From Vibrio tubiashii ATCC 19109 (GTDB taxonomy: Bacteria > Pseudomonadota > Gammaproteobacteria > Enterobacterales > Vibrionaceae), in NCBI RefSeq assembly GCF_000772105.1, contig NZ_CP009354.1, forward strand, positions 992,001 through 1,056,000: a stretch of DNA of 64,000 nucleotides, read 5' to 3'. Within the stretch, counting starts at the first letter, position 1, and each line of letters begins with the position of its first letter. Both the position numbers and the translations under genes were made by a program. A model generated the notes under the pieces. The model saw only the letters and a program-made list of their open reading frames with translations, was not told the DNA's origin and searched no databases. This document shows, in pieces, positions 35,714 to 44,351 of this stretch.

Positions 35714-36262
35714 ATGGATGCTCTAGATTTATTGTTGAACCGTCGCTCAATCGCAAAGTTGTCTGAGCCTGCTCCAGAAGGAAAAGCGCTGGAAAACATT
35801 ATTCGCGCAGGACTAAGAGCGCCAGATCATGCAGGTTTGACTCCTTGGCGCTTTGTTATTGCGCAAGGTGAGGGGCTCAACAAATTGTCTGACATTCTAG
35901 TCAAAGCTGCACAAGCTGAGGACAGTGAACAAGCCGTTGTGGACAAGGTGAAAAATGCGCCGTTTCGTGCCCCAATGGTGATTACTGTTATTGCTAAAGT
36001 GACCGAACATGAGAAAGTGCCGGCGCTAGAACAATACCTTTCAGCAGGTTGCGCCGTTCAAGCTATGCAGATGACAGCGGTTGCTCAAGGTTTTCAGGGA
36101 TTCTGGCGTTCGGGCAAGTGGATGTTCCACCAAGAAGTGCACCAAGCGTTTAATCTCGAAGGTGACGATGAAATTGTTGGTTTCCTTTATCTTGGTACGC
36201 CAGGTTGCACACCAATGAAAGTACCAGAGCGGGATTTGAGTAAGTTCGTCGAGTATCTGTAA
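35714..36262 (+). CDS. YdjA-like NAD(P)H nitroreductase
   Basis: 182-residue flavin-dependent nitroreductase of the compact YdjA type. FMN-binding features: N-terminal LLNRRSIAKLSEP with RRS, APDHAGLTPWRFV (residues about 35-47), and the late GFLYLGTPG block. Short length and the single-domain form match E. coli YdjA. Probably a homodimeric FMN oxidoreductase acting on quinone or nitro compounds; the natural substrate is unknown. AAAAGGAAG precedes the ATG. It is followed by its own terminator. Confidence 0.88.
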   Translation: MDALDLLLNRRSIAKLSEPAPEGKALENIIRAGLRAPDHAGLTPWRFVIAQGEGLNKLSDILVKAAQAEDSEQAVVDKVKNAPFRAPMVITVIAKVTEHEKVPALEQYLSAGCAVQAMQMTAVAQGFQGFWRSGKWMFHQEVHQAFNLEGDDEIVGFLYLGTPGCTPMKVPERDLSKFVEYL

Positions 36263-36269
36263 GAATTAA

Positions 36270-36298
36270 AAAAAGCTTGGTGATTACCAAGCTTTTTT
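36270..36298 (+). terminator. Terminator after the nitroreductase gene
   Basis: AAAAAGCTTGGT and ACCAAGCTTTTT pair around GATT, flanked by A- and T-runs, so it can act on both strands and may also serve the convergent LysR gene. Confidence 0.88.
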
Positions 36299-36328
36299 AC
36301 TTTTGGCGCTTGATTAGGTCAACAGACC

Positions 36329-37204
36329 CTAGTGAAGATTGTAAGCAATAACAAAATCAATAAACAAACGGACTTTTTCTGGTAGATGATCTTTATGGTT
36401 ATAGAGCATATAGATATCGCGTGGGTTAGCACTCCAGTCTTCAAGCACGCGTACTAAGCTACCATCCTCAATGTACTCCCTCAGCATGACATCAGGCATA
36501 AGAGTGATGCCTAAACCTGAAGAGCATGAACTTCTTACTACGTCTAAGGTGTTGGCTTGGAAGCGGCCTTTATCATTATTGATAACCGTTTCACCGCTAT
36601 TGTTCGACAGCTGCCATTTAAGTAGTGGCGATCCTTTAAGCAAAGAGTGGTGATGCAGATCTTCTGCGTGCTTAGGTTCTGGATTTAATTTCAGATATTC
36701 AGGGCTAGCGACCAGAATATCAGCCACTGAGCTGATTTTGCGCGCGATTAGACTAGAGTCACGCTGCGGACCAACTCGAAAAATGACATCCCACTCAGTT
36801 GGGTCCAACTGATCGGCGTGGTTGCTGGTCGTTAGCTCAATATTGATGTCAGGGTACTTAGCCATAAAGGCATTGTACATAGGCATCATCATGCGCTTAG
36901 TCAGGTTTGAAGGCGCGGTAATACGAATTTTACCCGCAGCCCCTCGGCACTCATCGGTTAACTCCTCTGCGGCTGACGCTAAGCGGCTAAGCAGAGGAGA
37001 ACATTCATTGTAAAAACGTTCACCTGCTTCTGTAAGGGAAAGTTTACGAGCATGGCGATTGAGAAGGCGTAGGTTCAAAGAATCTTCTAGAGCCTGAATA
37101 CGTCGCGTTATTGTCGCTACAGGAATCATCGTTTTACGAGAAGTTGCGGTATAACTCCCGTTTTCGACTACCAGTCTAAATAGGTTTAGATCATCTAATT
37201 TCAT
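36329..37204 (-). CDS. LysR-family transcriptional regulator
   Basis: 291 residues from the ATG at 37204 (MKLDDLNLFRLVVENGSY); a GTG at 37216 would add four. The N-terminal winged helix-turn-helix (about 5-60, with ATSRKTMIPVATITRRIQALE) is followed by a substrate-binding domain (about 85-285). The sequence resembles the LysR group often paired with oxidoreductase genes, but the ligand and targets cannot be read from it. No clear Shine-Dalgarno. It is divergent from the RssB-like gene and convergent with the nitroreductase. Confidence 0.88.
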   Translation of the reverse strand: MKLDDLNLFRLVVENGSYTATSRKTMIPVATITRRIQALEDSLNLRLLNRHARKLSLTEAGERFYNECSPLLSRLASAAEELTDECRGAAGKIRITAPSNLTKRMMMPMYNAFMAKYPDINIELTTSNHADQLDPTEWDVIFRVGPQRDSSLIARKISSVADILVASPEYLKLNPEPKHAEDLHHHSLLKGSPLLKWQLSNNSGETVINNDKGRFQANTLDVVRSSCSSGLGITLMPDVMLREYIEDGSLVRVLEDWSANPRDIYMLYNHKDHLPEKVRLFIDFVIAYNLH

Positions 37205-37445
37205 TGTATCAGACACACATTTTTACGAATTTAGTTAATTTATATGTATATCAAACGTCAAAGTTTGAGTCACATCAACAAGTTTATCGATATTTGTTAT
37301 TCCATACATATAGTATGCAACAAGGCTTCAAAGTGGAAGATTTGTATAAATCGCAGTTCGAGACTACTTTTTAAGGAGTGTGTAGAACTAAATACAACAA
37401 TAACAATAAAGAGCAGTAACATTAGTTTGTGTGAGGCAAAGATTT

Positions 37446-38546
37446 ATGCATAAAACAGTTGAAGTTGGAACCAGTGCGGCTGTGCCTGTCGCCGCTGGGC
37501 AAAAGGTGATCATGCTGGTGGATGACGATCCGATCTTCCGCCGCATCACACTCGGCTTTCTAGAATCCCAAGGCTACAAGGTTGTAGAGGCGGAGAATGG
37601 ACTCGATGGGTTGCAAAAACTGCGTTCAAATGAACCGGATTTGATTCTGTGTGATCTGTCGATGCCCATTTTGGATGGTATCGAGTTCGTTGAAGAGGTG
37701 AGCCTCGAGTACCCCTCATTACCGCTAATCGTTGTTTCTGCCACTGATGAAATTTCAGATGTGGCGAAAGCACTGAGGTTTGGGATTAAAGATTTTTTAC
37801 CTAAACCGATTAGCAATCATGAGCACCTAGCGTGCGCCATCGAAAACACCCTTGATGACTCGGATAACCATTTAAGCGATCAACGTGATTTTTCCAGTCA
37901 ATGGTTCAGAGTCGATAGCGGTGATATGCCAGAAGAGCAAGAATTGCATTGGCATTTAGAGTACCTTGACGAGAATCCAAGCGCGGCTAAAGATTTGCTA
38001 CATGCTCTGTTACCAGACAAAGATACTTCTCAAGGCGATTGGAAATGCAGCTATCGCTTGCTCCAGTCAACGGATGTGATGCCACTTGTCTTTGATTACG
38101 CATGGCTCATTAACGGGCAGTTTGCTTTTTATCTCGTTGATTCTGACAGTGAAGGGCAGCATGGAGCGGCCACCACCTTGTTGGTTCGCGCGCTTTTCCA
38201 TGATTACCTTCGTAACCTCAAGTGCTTTAATGCCGATCTTAAAGACATCGCAAGCTTGCTTGAGAAGGGGATTAAGTGCTCCGATTGCAGTACACCTGTT
38301 AAAGCCATATTTGGTATCGCTGATTTATCAGAGGGGACGTTATCACTTCTCCCTGCAGGATTAGATGCTCAGTGGGCTAACGGGTATTTTTCTCAGCATA
38401 TTCCGGCAGGGGTTATGCTAGGAGAAAATTGCGTTAAAAACTTTATTACCACTGACTTGCCCATTCAGTCAGCTTGCCAATTAACGCTAAGTCGTTTGGG
38501 CTCAAGCAGTTTTAGCTTAGATATTTATCGTGGCAGCAACGCCTAG
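37446..38546 (+). CDS. rssB: RssB-like response regulator
   Basis: 366-residue two-domain protein. The receiver (about 20-135) has acidic pocket DDD at 26-28, phosphoacceptor D70 (LILCDLSMP), conserved S/T in VVSATDE and K in FLPKP. The C-terminal part (about 170-360) is a degenerate PP2C-like domain, as in E. coli RssB/SprE, which delivers sigma-S to ClpXP. Blocks ALRFGIKDFLPKP and LLVRALFHDYL align with RssB. An adaptor role for RpoS is inferred from this. ATG at 37446 has GAGG upstream; a GTG at 37431 is in frame. Confidence 0.83.
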   Translation: MHKTVEVGTSAAVPVAAGQKVIMLVDDDPIFRRITLGFLESQGYKVVEAENGLDGLQKLRSNEPDLILCDLSMPILDGIEFVEEVSLEYPSLPLIVVSATDEISDVAKALRFGIKDFLPKPISNHEHLACAIENTLDDSDNHLSDQRDFSSQWFRVDSGDMPEEQELHWHLEYLDENPSAAKDLLHALLPDKDTSQGDWKCSYRLLQSTDVMPLVFDYAWLINGQFAFYLVDSDSEGQHGAATTLLVRALFHDYLRNLKCFNADLKDIASLLEKGIKCSDCSTPVKAIFGIADLSEGTLSLLPAGLDAQWANGYFSQHIPAGVMLGENCVKNFITTDLPIQSACQLTLSRLGSSSFSLDIYRGSNA

Positions 38547-38569
38547 CCACAATAGCTAGAATCAATAGC

Positions 38570-38668
38570 TGAGCATGACTCACCCCGATGGTGGGTATAA
38601 GGCTCAACAGACACATTTCAAATAACCCTTTTGTTAGTCGGTGTTTGTCGACTAACGATTAGGGTATA
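38570..38668 (+). other. Two stem-loops between rssB and the small membrane protein gene
   Basis: The first, after rssB, nests CACC/GGTG inside TGAGC (38570-38574) and GCTCA (38602-38606). The second is stronger: GTTAGTCG (38633-38640) and CGACTAAC (38649-38656), with an outer ACCCT/AGGGT clamp. Neither has a T-run. They may mark the rssB 3' end or the leader of the next gene. Confidence 0.4.
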
Positions 38669-38759
38669 GTCCGCCATAAAACAAAAACAACCCAAGTTAT
38701 TAACATTTGATTAATCTCATGGGAGTAAAGTCAACACCTATAATTAGAGAAGCAAGCTC

Positions 38760-38891
38760 ATGGCAGACAAAGATTTTAAAGAACCTTATAATATTTACTA
38801 CTTTCTTGGATTCATAGCAGTACTGCTTATCCCGACGCTACCAGCAACCTTGACTTGGATTCGCGTGCTTAATGGATATGCAGGCTTCTAA
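38760..38891 (+). CDS. 43-residue single-pass membrane protein
   Basis: Small ORF starting MADKDFKEPYNIYYFLG and ending VLNGYAGF. A charged N-terminus is followed by one membrane helix (about residues 14-34, rich in Phe, Leu, Ile) and a short tail. AGAGAAG lies upstream of the ATG. The codons read cleanly, and the amphipathic N-terminus plus hydrophobic core are typical of real small membrane proteins. It ends 20 bp before the ybaN start region, suggesting cotranscription. I do not recognise the family. Confidence 0.6.
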   Translation: MADKDFKEPYNIYYFLGFIAVLLIPTLPATLTWIRVLNGYAGF

Positions 38892-38910
38892 ATAGCGTTC
38901 GGAGCATACC

Positions 38911-39303
38911 ATCTTAATTCGCAGACTCTTTCTTAATTTTGTTGGTGTGCTCAGCCTAATTCTGGGCTTTATAGGTATTTTCTTACCTCTCCTACCGACC
39001 ACTCCGTTTATTCTTCTCGCTAGCGCTTGCTTTATGCGCAGCAGTCCCAAATTTCATCGCTGGTTGCATCAGCACAAAACATTTGGTCCTATTCTCACTA
39101 ATTGGCATCAAAATGGCGCGGTGACCGCTAAGGTCAAAAAGCGTGGTGTGATATGCATACTCATCAGTTTTGCCTTTTCAATTTGGGTCGTACCGCACTT
39201 CTGGTTAAAGATTGCTCTTGTATTGATGCTCATCATTTTACTCAGTTGGTTTATTCGTCTGCCTGTGACTGAGTACCTTGCCGATAGAGAAGAAAATCAC
39301 TAA
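38911..39303 (+). CDS. ybaN: YbaN-like inner membrane protein (DUF454), apparent ATC start
   Basis: About 130-residue membrane protein with three hydrophobic helices and the family signature LPLLPTTPFILLASACFMRSS. In E. coli ybaN also lies just before apt. The reading frame has no ATG, GTG or TTG before GTG at 38947, which would remove part of the first helix. A GGAG at 38901-38904 sits 6 nt before an ATC codon at 38911, and starting there gives a protein that aligns end to end with YbaN. I therefore propose ATC; the GTG at 38947 (118 residues) is the conservative alternative. Confidence 0.85.
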   Translation: MLIRRLFLNFVGVLSLILGFIGIFLPLLPTTPFILLASACFMRSSPKFHRWLHQHKTFGPILTNWHQNGAVTAKVKKRGVICILISFAFSIWVVPHFWLKIALVLMLIILLSWFIRLPVTEYLADREENH

Positions 39304-39319
39304 GATTGTGAAGAAGTGT

Positions 39320-39349
39320 GCCCGCTTTTGAAGTGGGCGTTTGTTTTTT
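39320..39349 (+). terminator. Terminator after ybaN
   Basis: GCCCGCTT (39320-39327) and AAGTGGGC (39331-39338), with one G-U pair and a TTG loop, then GTTTGTTTTTT. It separates ybaN from apt. Confidence 0.82.
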
Positions 39350-39471
39350 AGGCACAATGAACCGTGGCAGTTACTTTAGTCATTTCCAGAGGTTAGGTTG
39401 TGCTCAGAATTACGCTAGCAAATGGTAAGCGTTTAGAAAAATGCGCCAACTAGCCAATCTAAGAATGAATT

Positions 39472-40017
39472 ATGACTACTGAAACAATCTCACAGATCAA
39501 ATCAAGCATTAAAAGCATCCCAGATTACCCTAAGCCAGGCATTCTATTTCGTGACGTAACAAGCCTAATGGAAGACGCAGCGGCTTATCAGGCAACGATT
39601 CAGCTGTTAGTTGATAAGTACAAAGATATGGGCTTTACCAAAATTGTTGGTACTGAAGCTCGTGGCTTTCTGTTTGGCGCACCATTGGCTCTAGAGCTTG
39701 GTCTTGGTTTTGTGCCAGTACGTAAACCGGGTAAGTTACCGCGTGCAACCGTTGCTCAGTCTTATGAGCTAGAGTACGGCACAGACACGCTTGAAATCCA
39801 CGTTGACGCGATCAGTGAAGGTGACAAAGTTCTTGTTGTTGATGACTTACTTGCTACAGGCGGTACGATTGAAGCGACTACAAAGCTGATTCGCCAGCTT
39901 GGTGGTGAAGTTGAGCACGCTGCTTTCGTTATCAACCTTCCAGAGATTGGTGGTGATAAACGTCTTGAAGGTCTTGGCCTTAACGTTTACAGCATCTGTG
40001 AATTTGAAGGTCACTAA
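39472..40017 (+). CDS. apt: Adenine phosphoribosyltransferase
   Basis: 181-residue purine salvage enzyme that makes AMP from adenine and PRPP. The PRPP loop [13 protein letters not shown] (about 123-135) is intact, with upstream blocks [16 protein letters not shown] and [18 protein letters not shown]. Full length and typical. First gene of apt-dnaX-ybaB-recR, the same order as in E. coli. Weak Shine-Dalgarno (AAGAAT) before the ATG. Confidence 0.97.
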   Translation: MTTETISQIKSSIKSIPDYPKPGILFRDVTSLMEDAAAYQATIQLLVDKYKDMGFTKIVGTEARGFLFGAPLALELGLGFVPVRKPGKLPRATVAQSYELEYGTDTLEIHVDAISEGDKVLVVDDLLATGGTIEATTKLIRQLGGEVEHAAFVINLPEIGGDKRLEGLGLNVYSICEFEGH

Positions 40018-40044
40018 TCGGGTAGGTTATATAGGTATCGTTTC

Positions 40045-42174
40045 ATGAGTTATCTTGCCTTAGCGCGAAAGTGGCGACCAACCAAATTCAACGAAGTGGT
40101 TGGTCAAGCCCATGTTCTCACCGCGCTAGAAAATGCGTTAGCGCAAAATCGTCTTCATCATGCCTATTTGTTTAGCGGCACGCGTGGTGTGGGTAAAACC
40201 ACTATCGGTCGTTTGTTCGCCAAAGGTTTGAATTGTGAAACAGGCATTACCGCATCACCTTGTGGAGTATGTGATACCTGTAAAGAGATCGATGAAGGTC
40301 GTTTTGTTGACTTACTAGAGATCGATGCGGCATCTCGAACTAAGGTTGAAGACACTCGTGAACTTCTCGACAACGTACAGTACAAACCTGCACGTGGTCG
40401 ATTCAAGGTCTATCTGATCGATGAAGTTCACATGCTCTCGCGTCATAGTTTCAACGCCTTATTGAAGACGTTGGAAGAGCCACCTGAGTATGTGAAGTTC
40501 TTACTGGCAACCACAGACCCACAAAAACTTCCCGTGACTATTTTATCTCGCTGTCTTCAGTTCCATCTGAAACCAATCAGCGTCGATAATATTCATGAGC
40601 AGCTTGATCACATCCTTCAGCACGAGAGCGTTAATGCTGAAGCGAGAGCTTTAGGTATGATTGCACATGCGGCCGATGGCAGTATGCGTGATGCGCTAAG
40701 CTTGTCTGACCAAGCAATTGCCCTAGGGAATGGTCAAGTGCTGACGGACAGCGTCGCACATATGCTCGGAACCTTAGATACCGACCAAGCATTACACTTG
40801 CTTGAAGCTATCAGTTCTAAACAGCCACAAACGGCGATGGAGTGTATTGCAACTCTGGCACAAAATGGCGTTGAGTGGGATGGGTTGCTCCAACAGTTAG
40901 CGACACAACTGCATAGGCTTGCTATGTATCAGGCATTGCCTGCGACATTAGACCAAAACCAGCCAGATGCGGAAAAAGTTGAGCTGCTCGCGCGTGCATT
41001 AAGCCCACAAGATGTTCAGCTTTATTACCAAATTGCGTTAAAGGGACGACAAGATCTCCCTCTATCTCCTTCTGAAAGAGTGGGGCTAGAGATGGTTATC
41101 TTGCGTATGATGGCGTTTAGACCTGTCTCCCAGCCGCAAGCGAATGTCATTAGCACTCAAGTTGAAGCGTCTGCTCCTGTTGAACCTAAACCTGTGAACA
41201 CGGTTCCTGTGGTCAACCCAGCCCTACGTACTCAACCTAAGGCATCAACTCCTCAACCTCAGGCTTCTCAACCTGCTCCAAGCGCGAACGCAGTGCCTCC
41301 TGTTGCGGATTATAGCTATGAGCCACCGCAATATGATGAGCCACCGATTGAGCAATACATGCCACCAAGTGAGCAGTTTGTTCCCCCTCAGCCAGATATG
41401 GGGCAGCCAGCAGCTCAACCGCAAAGACAGCCATCATCGCCGCCGAGTGAACGAACTTCTTCGCCTTTGAGTGGTCTACGTCATCAGTTACGTTCGCAAA
41501 GAAAAGGGTTAAACCCTGGGCAAGGTAATACGCCAAAAAAGGCTAATGCGACATCTGCAAAACCAGAGTCTGTTCTTGACCGTGTAGCAAAAAAACACGG
41601 TGGATCAGCGCAGGTGTCGCCATTGTCACAACCCAACTTCAATGCAGCACCTGAGCCAGCTAAGGATGAACCATATCAATGGAAACCCACCTTACCTCAG
41701 ACTCAGAAAGAATCGATAGAGCTAACGCCAACGTTACTCAAAAAAGCGTTAGAACATGAGAAAACACCAGAGATGGTGCAAAAGCTCGTAGATGAGAGCT
41801 TAGAAAAAAATGAATGGGCGAAACTGATTAGCCAGCTAACAACTGCGAAGCTAACGGAGCAGCTTGCACTAAACTCATATTATGAGAAAAGTGGCGCGTC
41901 TATCTCATTGACGCTAAGAGCGACACAGGCGCATCTGAATACCGACAAAGCTCAAAGTGAACTGCTTGGTGAGCTCAATCGCGTTCTCGGAGAAGAGTGT
42001 CATCTTAGCGTCGAAGTAGGAGAGAGTGGTGAAACACCTTTAGAGCTGCGAGACAAGCTCTATCAAGGGCGTTTAAAGCAAGCTTTCACCAGCTTAGAGC
42101 AAGATCAGAATGTTCAGTTTATCGAGAAGCGCTTTGCTGCTCAGCTCGATAAAGAGAGCGTGAGACCAATATAA
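40045..42174 (+). CDS. dnaX: DNA polymerase III tau subunit (and gamma by frameshift)
   Basis: 709-residue clamp loader subunit. AAA+ domain with Walker A GTRGVGKT (45-52), zinc ligands C64, C73, C76 and C79, Walker B YLIDEVHML and the sensor 1 region. Domain III follows to about 370, then a Pro/Gln-rich linker (370-560) and the tau-specific C-terminal domain (about 570-709) that binds DnaB and alpha. A slippery A-AAA-AAG at 41535-41541 predicts a 500-residue gamma. Order apt-dnaX-ybaB-recR is conserved. Confidence 0.96.
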   Translation: MSYLALARKWRPTKFNEVVGQAHVLTALENALAQNRLHHAYLFSGTRGVGKTTIGRLFAKGLNCETGITASPCGVCDTCKEIDEGRFVDLLEIDAASRTKVEDTRELLDNVQYKPARGRFKVYLIDEVHMLSRHSFNALLKTLEEPPEYVKFLLATTDPQKLPVTILSRCLQFHLKPISVDNIHEQLDHILQHESVNAEARALGMIAHAADGSMRDALSLSDQAIALGNGQVLTDSVAHMLGTLDTDQALHLLEAISSKQPQTAMECIATLAQNGVEWDGLLQQLATQLHRLAMYQALPATLDQNQPDAEKVELLARALSPQDVQLYYQIALKGRQDLPLSPSERVGLEMVILRMMAFRPVSQPQANVISTQVEASAPVEPKPVNTVPVVNPALRTQPKASTPQPQASQPAPSANAVPPVADYSYEPPQYDEPPIEQYMPPSEQFVPPQPDMGQPAAQPQRQPSSPPSERTSSPLSGLRHQLRSQRKGLNPGQGNTPKKANATSAKPESVLDRVAKKHGGSAQVSPLSQPNFNAAPEPAKDEPYQWKPTLPQTQKESIELTPTLLKKALEHEKTPEMVQKLVDESLEKNEWAKLISQLTTAKLTEQLALNSYYEKSGASISLTLRATQAHLNTDKAQSELLGELNRVLGEECHLSVEVGESGETPLELRDKLYQGRLKQAFTSLEQDQNVQFIEKRFAAQLDKESVRPI
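41535..41546 (+). promoter_or_regulatory. dnaX: Programmed -1 frameshift site in dnaX
   Basis: A-AAA-AAG heptamer at 41535-41541 in the phase used by E. coli dnaX (Pro-Lys-Lys codons 497-499). After a -1 shift the next codons are GGC and TAA (41544-41546), so gamma would end K-K-G at 500 residues. An internal Shine-Dalgarno-like AAGG (41522-41525) lies 9 nt upstream, matching the stimulator position in E. coli. No clear downstream hairpin was found. Confidence 0.7.
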
Positions 42175-42246
42175 TTGTCGGGGTTGAGTTTTACTAATTG
42201 AGCCCCATCTAATAACGAAACAAGCTAACTAACCAGAGAGATAAAC

Positions 42247-42576
42247 ATGTTTGGTAAAGGCGGTATGGGCAATCTAATGAAGCAAGCCCAGCAAATGCAA
42301 GATCGCATGCAAAAGCTTCAAGAAGAAATCGCTAATATGGAAGTAACAGGTGAGTCTGGTGCTGGCCTAGTTAAAGTGACTATTACAGGCAGCCACAGTG
42401 TTCGTCGCGTTGACATTGACGAGAGTCTAATGGAAGACGACAAAGAAATGCTTGAAGATCTTATTGCAGCAGCTTTCAACGACGCAGCACGTCGTGTTGA
42501 AGAAACTCAAAAAGAGAAAATGGCTGGTGTAACTGGTGGTATGCAACTTCCACCAGGCATGAAGATGCCTTTCTAA
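42247..42576 (+). CDS. ybaB: Nucleoid-associated protein YbaB/EbfC
   Basis: 109-residue DNA-binding protein of the YbaB/EbfC family. It has the Met/Gln-rich N-terminal helix ([22 protein letters not shown]) and the central beta strands with [22 protein letters not shown]. Forms tweezer-like dimers that bind DNA. Lies between dnaX and recR, 14 bp from recR, the universal arrangement in gamma-proteobacteria. AGAGAGATAA precedes the ATG. Confidence 0.95.
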   Translation: MFGKGGMGNLMKQAQQMQDRMQKLQEEIANMEVTGESGAGLVKVTITGSHSVRRVDIDESLMEDDKEMLEDLIAAAFNDAARRVEETQKEKMAGVTGGMQLPPGMKMPF

Positions 42577-42590
42577 TAGAGTAAGAATTA

Positions 42591-43193
42591 ATGCGCACCA
42601 GTCATATGCTGGAGCAATTGATGGAGGCCTTACGTTGTCTACCTGGGGTTGGCCCCAAGTCGGCGCAGCGTATGGCCTTTCATTTGTTACAGCGTGATAG
42701 AAAAGGCGGCTTGCAGCTCGCAGATGCATTAAGCCATGCGATGACCGAAATTGGTCACTGTAGCGAGTGCCGTACTTTTACTGAAGAAGAAACTTGCCAT
42801 ATCTGTACTAATCCTAAAAGACAGGAAAATGGTCAGATTTGTGTGGTTGAAAGCCCTGCAGATATTGCAGCGGTAGAGGCAACTGGCCAATTCTCCGGTC
42901 GTTACTTCGTGCTGATGGGGCACCTTTCACCACTCGATGGGATTGGCCCGAGTGATATTGGTTTAGATACGCTAGACTTCCGCCTTCGTCGCGGAGATAT
43001 CAGTGAAGTGATTCTTGCCACTAACCCGACGGTTGAGGGTGAAGCAACGGCCCATTATATTGCTGAGCTTTGCCGAGAGCATCAAGTTCAAGCGAGCCGT
43101 ATTGCTCATGGTGTTCCTGTCGGAGGTGAACTAGAGCTTGTTGATGGTACAACGCTATCGCATTCTTTACTTGGTAGGCAGAAGCTTTCTTAA
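42591..43193 (+). CDS. recR: Recombination protein RecR
   Basis: 200-residue RecR. Helix-hairpin-helix [17 protein letters not shown] at about 17-33, zinc finger cysteines C57, C60, C69 and C72, a Toprim domain with [14 protein letters not shown], and Walker-B-like C-terminal [12 protein letters not shown]. RecFOR loads RecA at gaps. Last gene of its operon. In E. coli htpG follows; here the next gene is a minus-strand outer membrane protein. Confidence 0.96.
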   Translation: MRTSHMLEQLMEALRCLPGVGPKSAQRMAFHLLQRDRKGGLQLADALSHAMTEIGHCSECRTFTEEETCHICTNPKRQENGQICVVESPADIAAVEATGQFSGRYFVLMGHLSPLDGIGPSDIGLDTLDFRLRRGDISEVILATNPTVEGEATAHYIAELCREHQVQASRIAHGVPVGGELELVDGTTLSHSLLGRQKLS

Positions 43194-43205
43194 TCAAATG
43201 ATAAG

Positions 43206-43228
43206 ACCGTGGGAAACTGCGGTTTTTT
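43206..43228 (+). terminator. Terminator after recR
   Basis: ACCGT (43206-43210) and GCGGT (43219-43223), with one G-U pair, then TTTTT. Short stem but well placed 12 bp after the stop. Confidence 0.65.
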
Positions 43229-43285
43229 ATTGGAATCGATGTTTGATAGCAATCCATCCCTAGATTGCGCGTGAGAAATAACCCG

Positions 43286-43927
43286 TTAGAAACGGTAGTC
43301 GAATGAGAGACTTATTTGATTGTTGTATGGGATTGAAACCTTGGTTGTTTCACCACTATCCCAGTTAATGGTGTTGTCGTATGATTCAAACATATGACGG
43401 TATTGTAAATCAGCAGACAAATTATCAAGAATTTGGTATTGCGCACCAACTTGTAAACCGTAAGTGAAGTCAGTATGACTGGCTTTGTGAGAAGCGCCAT
43501 CCCCTGTATCACGATTGTAAATCGACATTTCAACTCGGTTGTTAACCAAACCAACCGTAGCACCACCAAACAAAGATAAATCTGAAGTTAGTGCATGAAG
43601 ATAATCATAAGAAATCAGGTACTCTGTTTGAGCAAGATCGACACCTGAACTTACGTGCTCAGGTTCTTCATTTAGACGGTTACGATAGAGCGATGAGTCA
43701 ACCATGTGGTTAATCGTGGCAGTAAATCGGTGGTTATCCTCTAAATATAAGCCGGCTCTTATATGGAATGCGCCACCCTCAGCATTATCGCTGAACGTAC
43801 CGAACTCGCTGTCGCTGACTTCTCCCTTTACTCCTTGATAACCACCACCTGCACCGATGAAGAACTCAGTGGCATAAACTGAACTGGAAAGGCTAGCAAT
43901 CACGAGTAAACTAAGCTGTTTTTTCAT
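43286..43927 (-). CDS. Outer membrane beta-barrel protein, OmpA/OmpW-like size
   Basis: 213-residue predicted barrel. Signal peptide MKKQLSLLVIASLSSSVYA, then TEFFIGAGGGYQG and alternating strands, ending LSFDYRF with terminal Phe. GGAGG 6 nt before the ATG at 43927 settles the start. It resembles the eight-stranded porin-like beta-barrel group (OMP_b-brl), but I cannot assign a function. It is alone, between recR and a YkgJ-type gene. Confidence 0.82.
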   Translation of the reverse strand: MKKQLSLLVIASLSSSVYATEFFIGAGGGYQGVKGEVSDSEFGTFSDNAEGGAFHIRAGLYLEDNHRFTATINHMVDSSLYRNRLNEEPEHVSSGVDLAQTEYLISYDYLHALTSDLSLFGGATVGLVNNRVEMSIYNRDTGDGASHKASHTDFTYGLQVGAQYQILDNLSADLQYRHMFESYDNTINWDSGETTKVSIPYNNQISLSFDYRF

Positions 43928-44019
43928 TTTAACCTCCAAAGAAATGAGGCAAACATTATCTTAGGAGTGAAATTAGAGAACTAATTAACAGACCTTATAA
44001 CGCTGATAAGCATTACTTA

Positions 44020-44268
44020 TCAGGTCAGATTTTCAAGCTCTGTGATGTTGTCTAATGCTTGCTGATTTGATGAGCCACACACCACAGGGCATGGTTTAAA
44101 CTGGTGACAGACCTTTGGTCGCTCTGGTTTCCCAAACAGTTTGCAAAGATTATCTTCATTTAGCTGAAGACAGCGTTGTCCCGCGGGCTTTCCTTTAGGC
44201 ATGCCGGGTATAGATGAAGAAATACTTGGTGCTATGCAGCATGCACCGCAGCCTAATCGACATTCCAT
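44020..44268 (-). CDS. YkgJ-type cysteine cluster protein
   Basis: 82-residue protein with eight Cys, including CRLGCGACC near the N-terminus and KVCHQFKPCPVVCG in the second half. This is the zinc- or iron-binding cysteine cluster family (UPF0153/YkgJ). The role is unknown; such proteins are usually metal-binding and monofunctional. Start ATG at 44266-44268. Lies between an outer membrane protein and an M23 peptidase, with no evident operon link. Confidence 0.86.
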   Translation of the reverse strand: MECRLGCGACCIAPSISSSIPGMPKGKPAGQRCLQLNEDNLCKLFGKPERPKVCHQFKPCPVVCGSSNQQALDNITELENLT

Positions 44269-44351
44269 CTACTTACTTCTCTGATCAATAATCTCGATAT
44301 GGTAGCAAAAAATGTGAACTCTATCACCTGGTTGCACCCTTATTACTGAAG

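Noticed and set aside
31835..38646. 12-mer TAGTCGGTGTTT shared by the candidate RNA and the hairpin before the small ORF
   Set aside because: Chance sharing of 12-mers is expected many times in 64 kb, and the surrounding structures differ.
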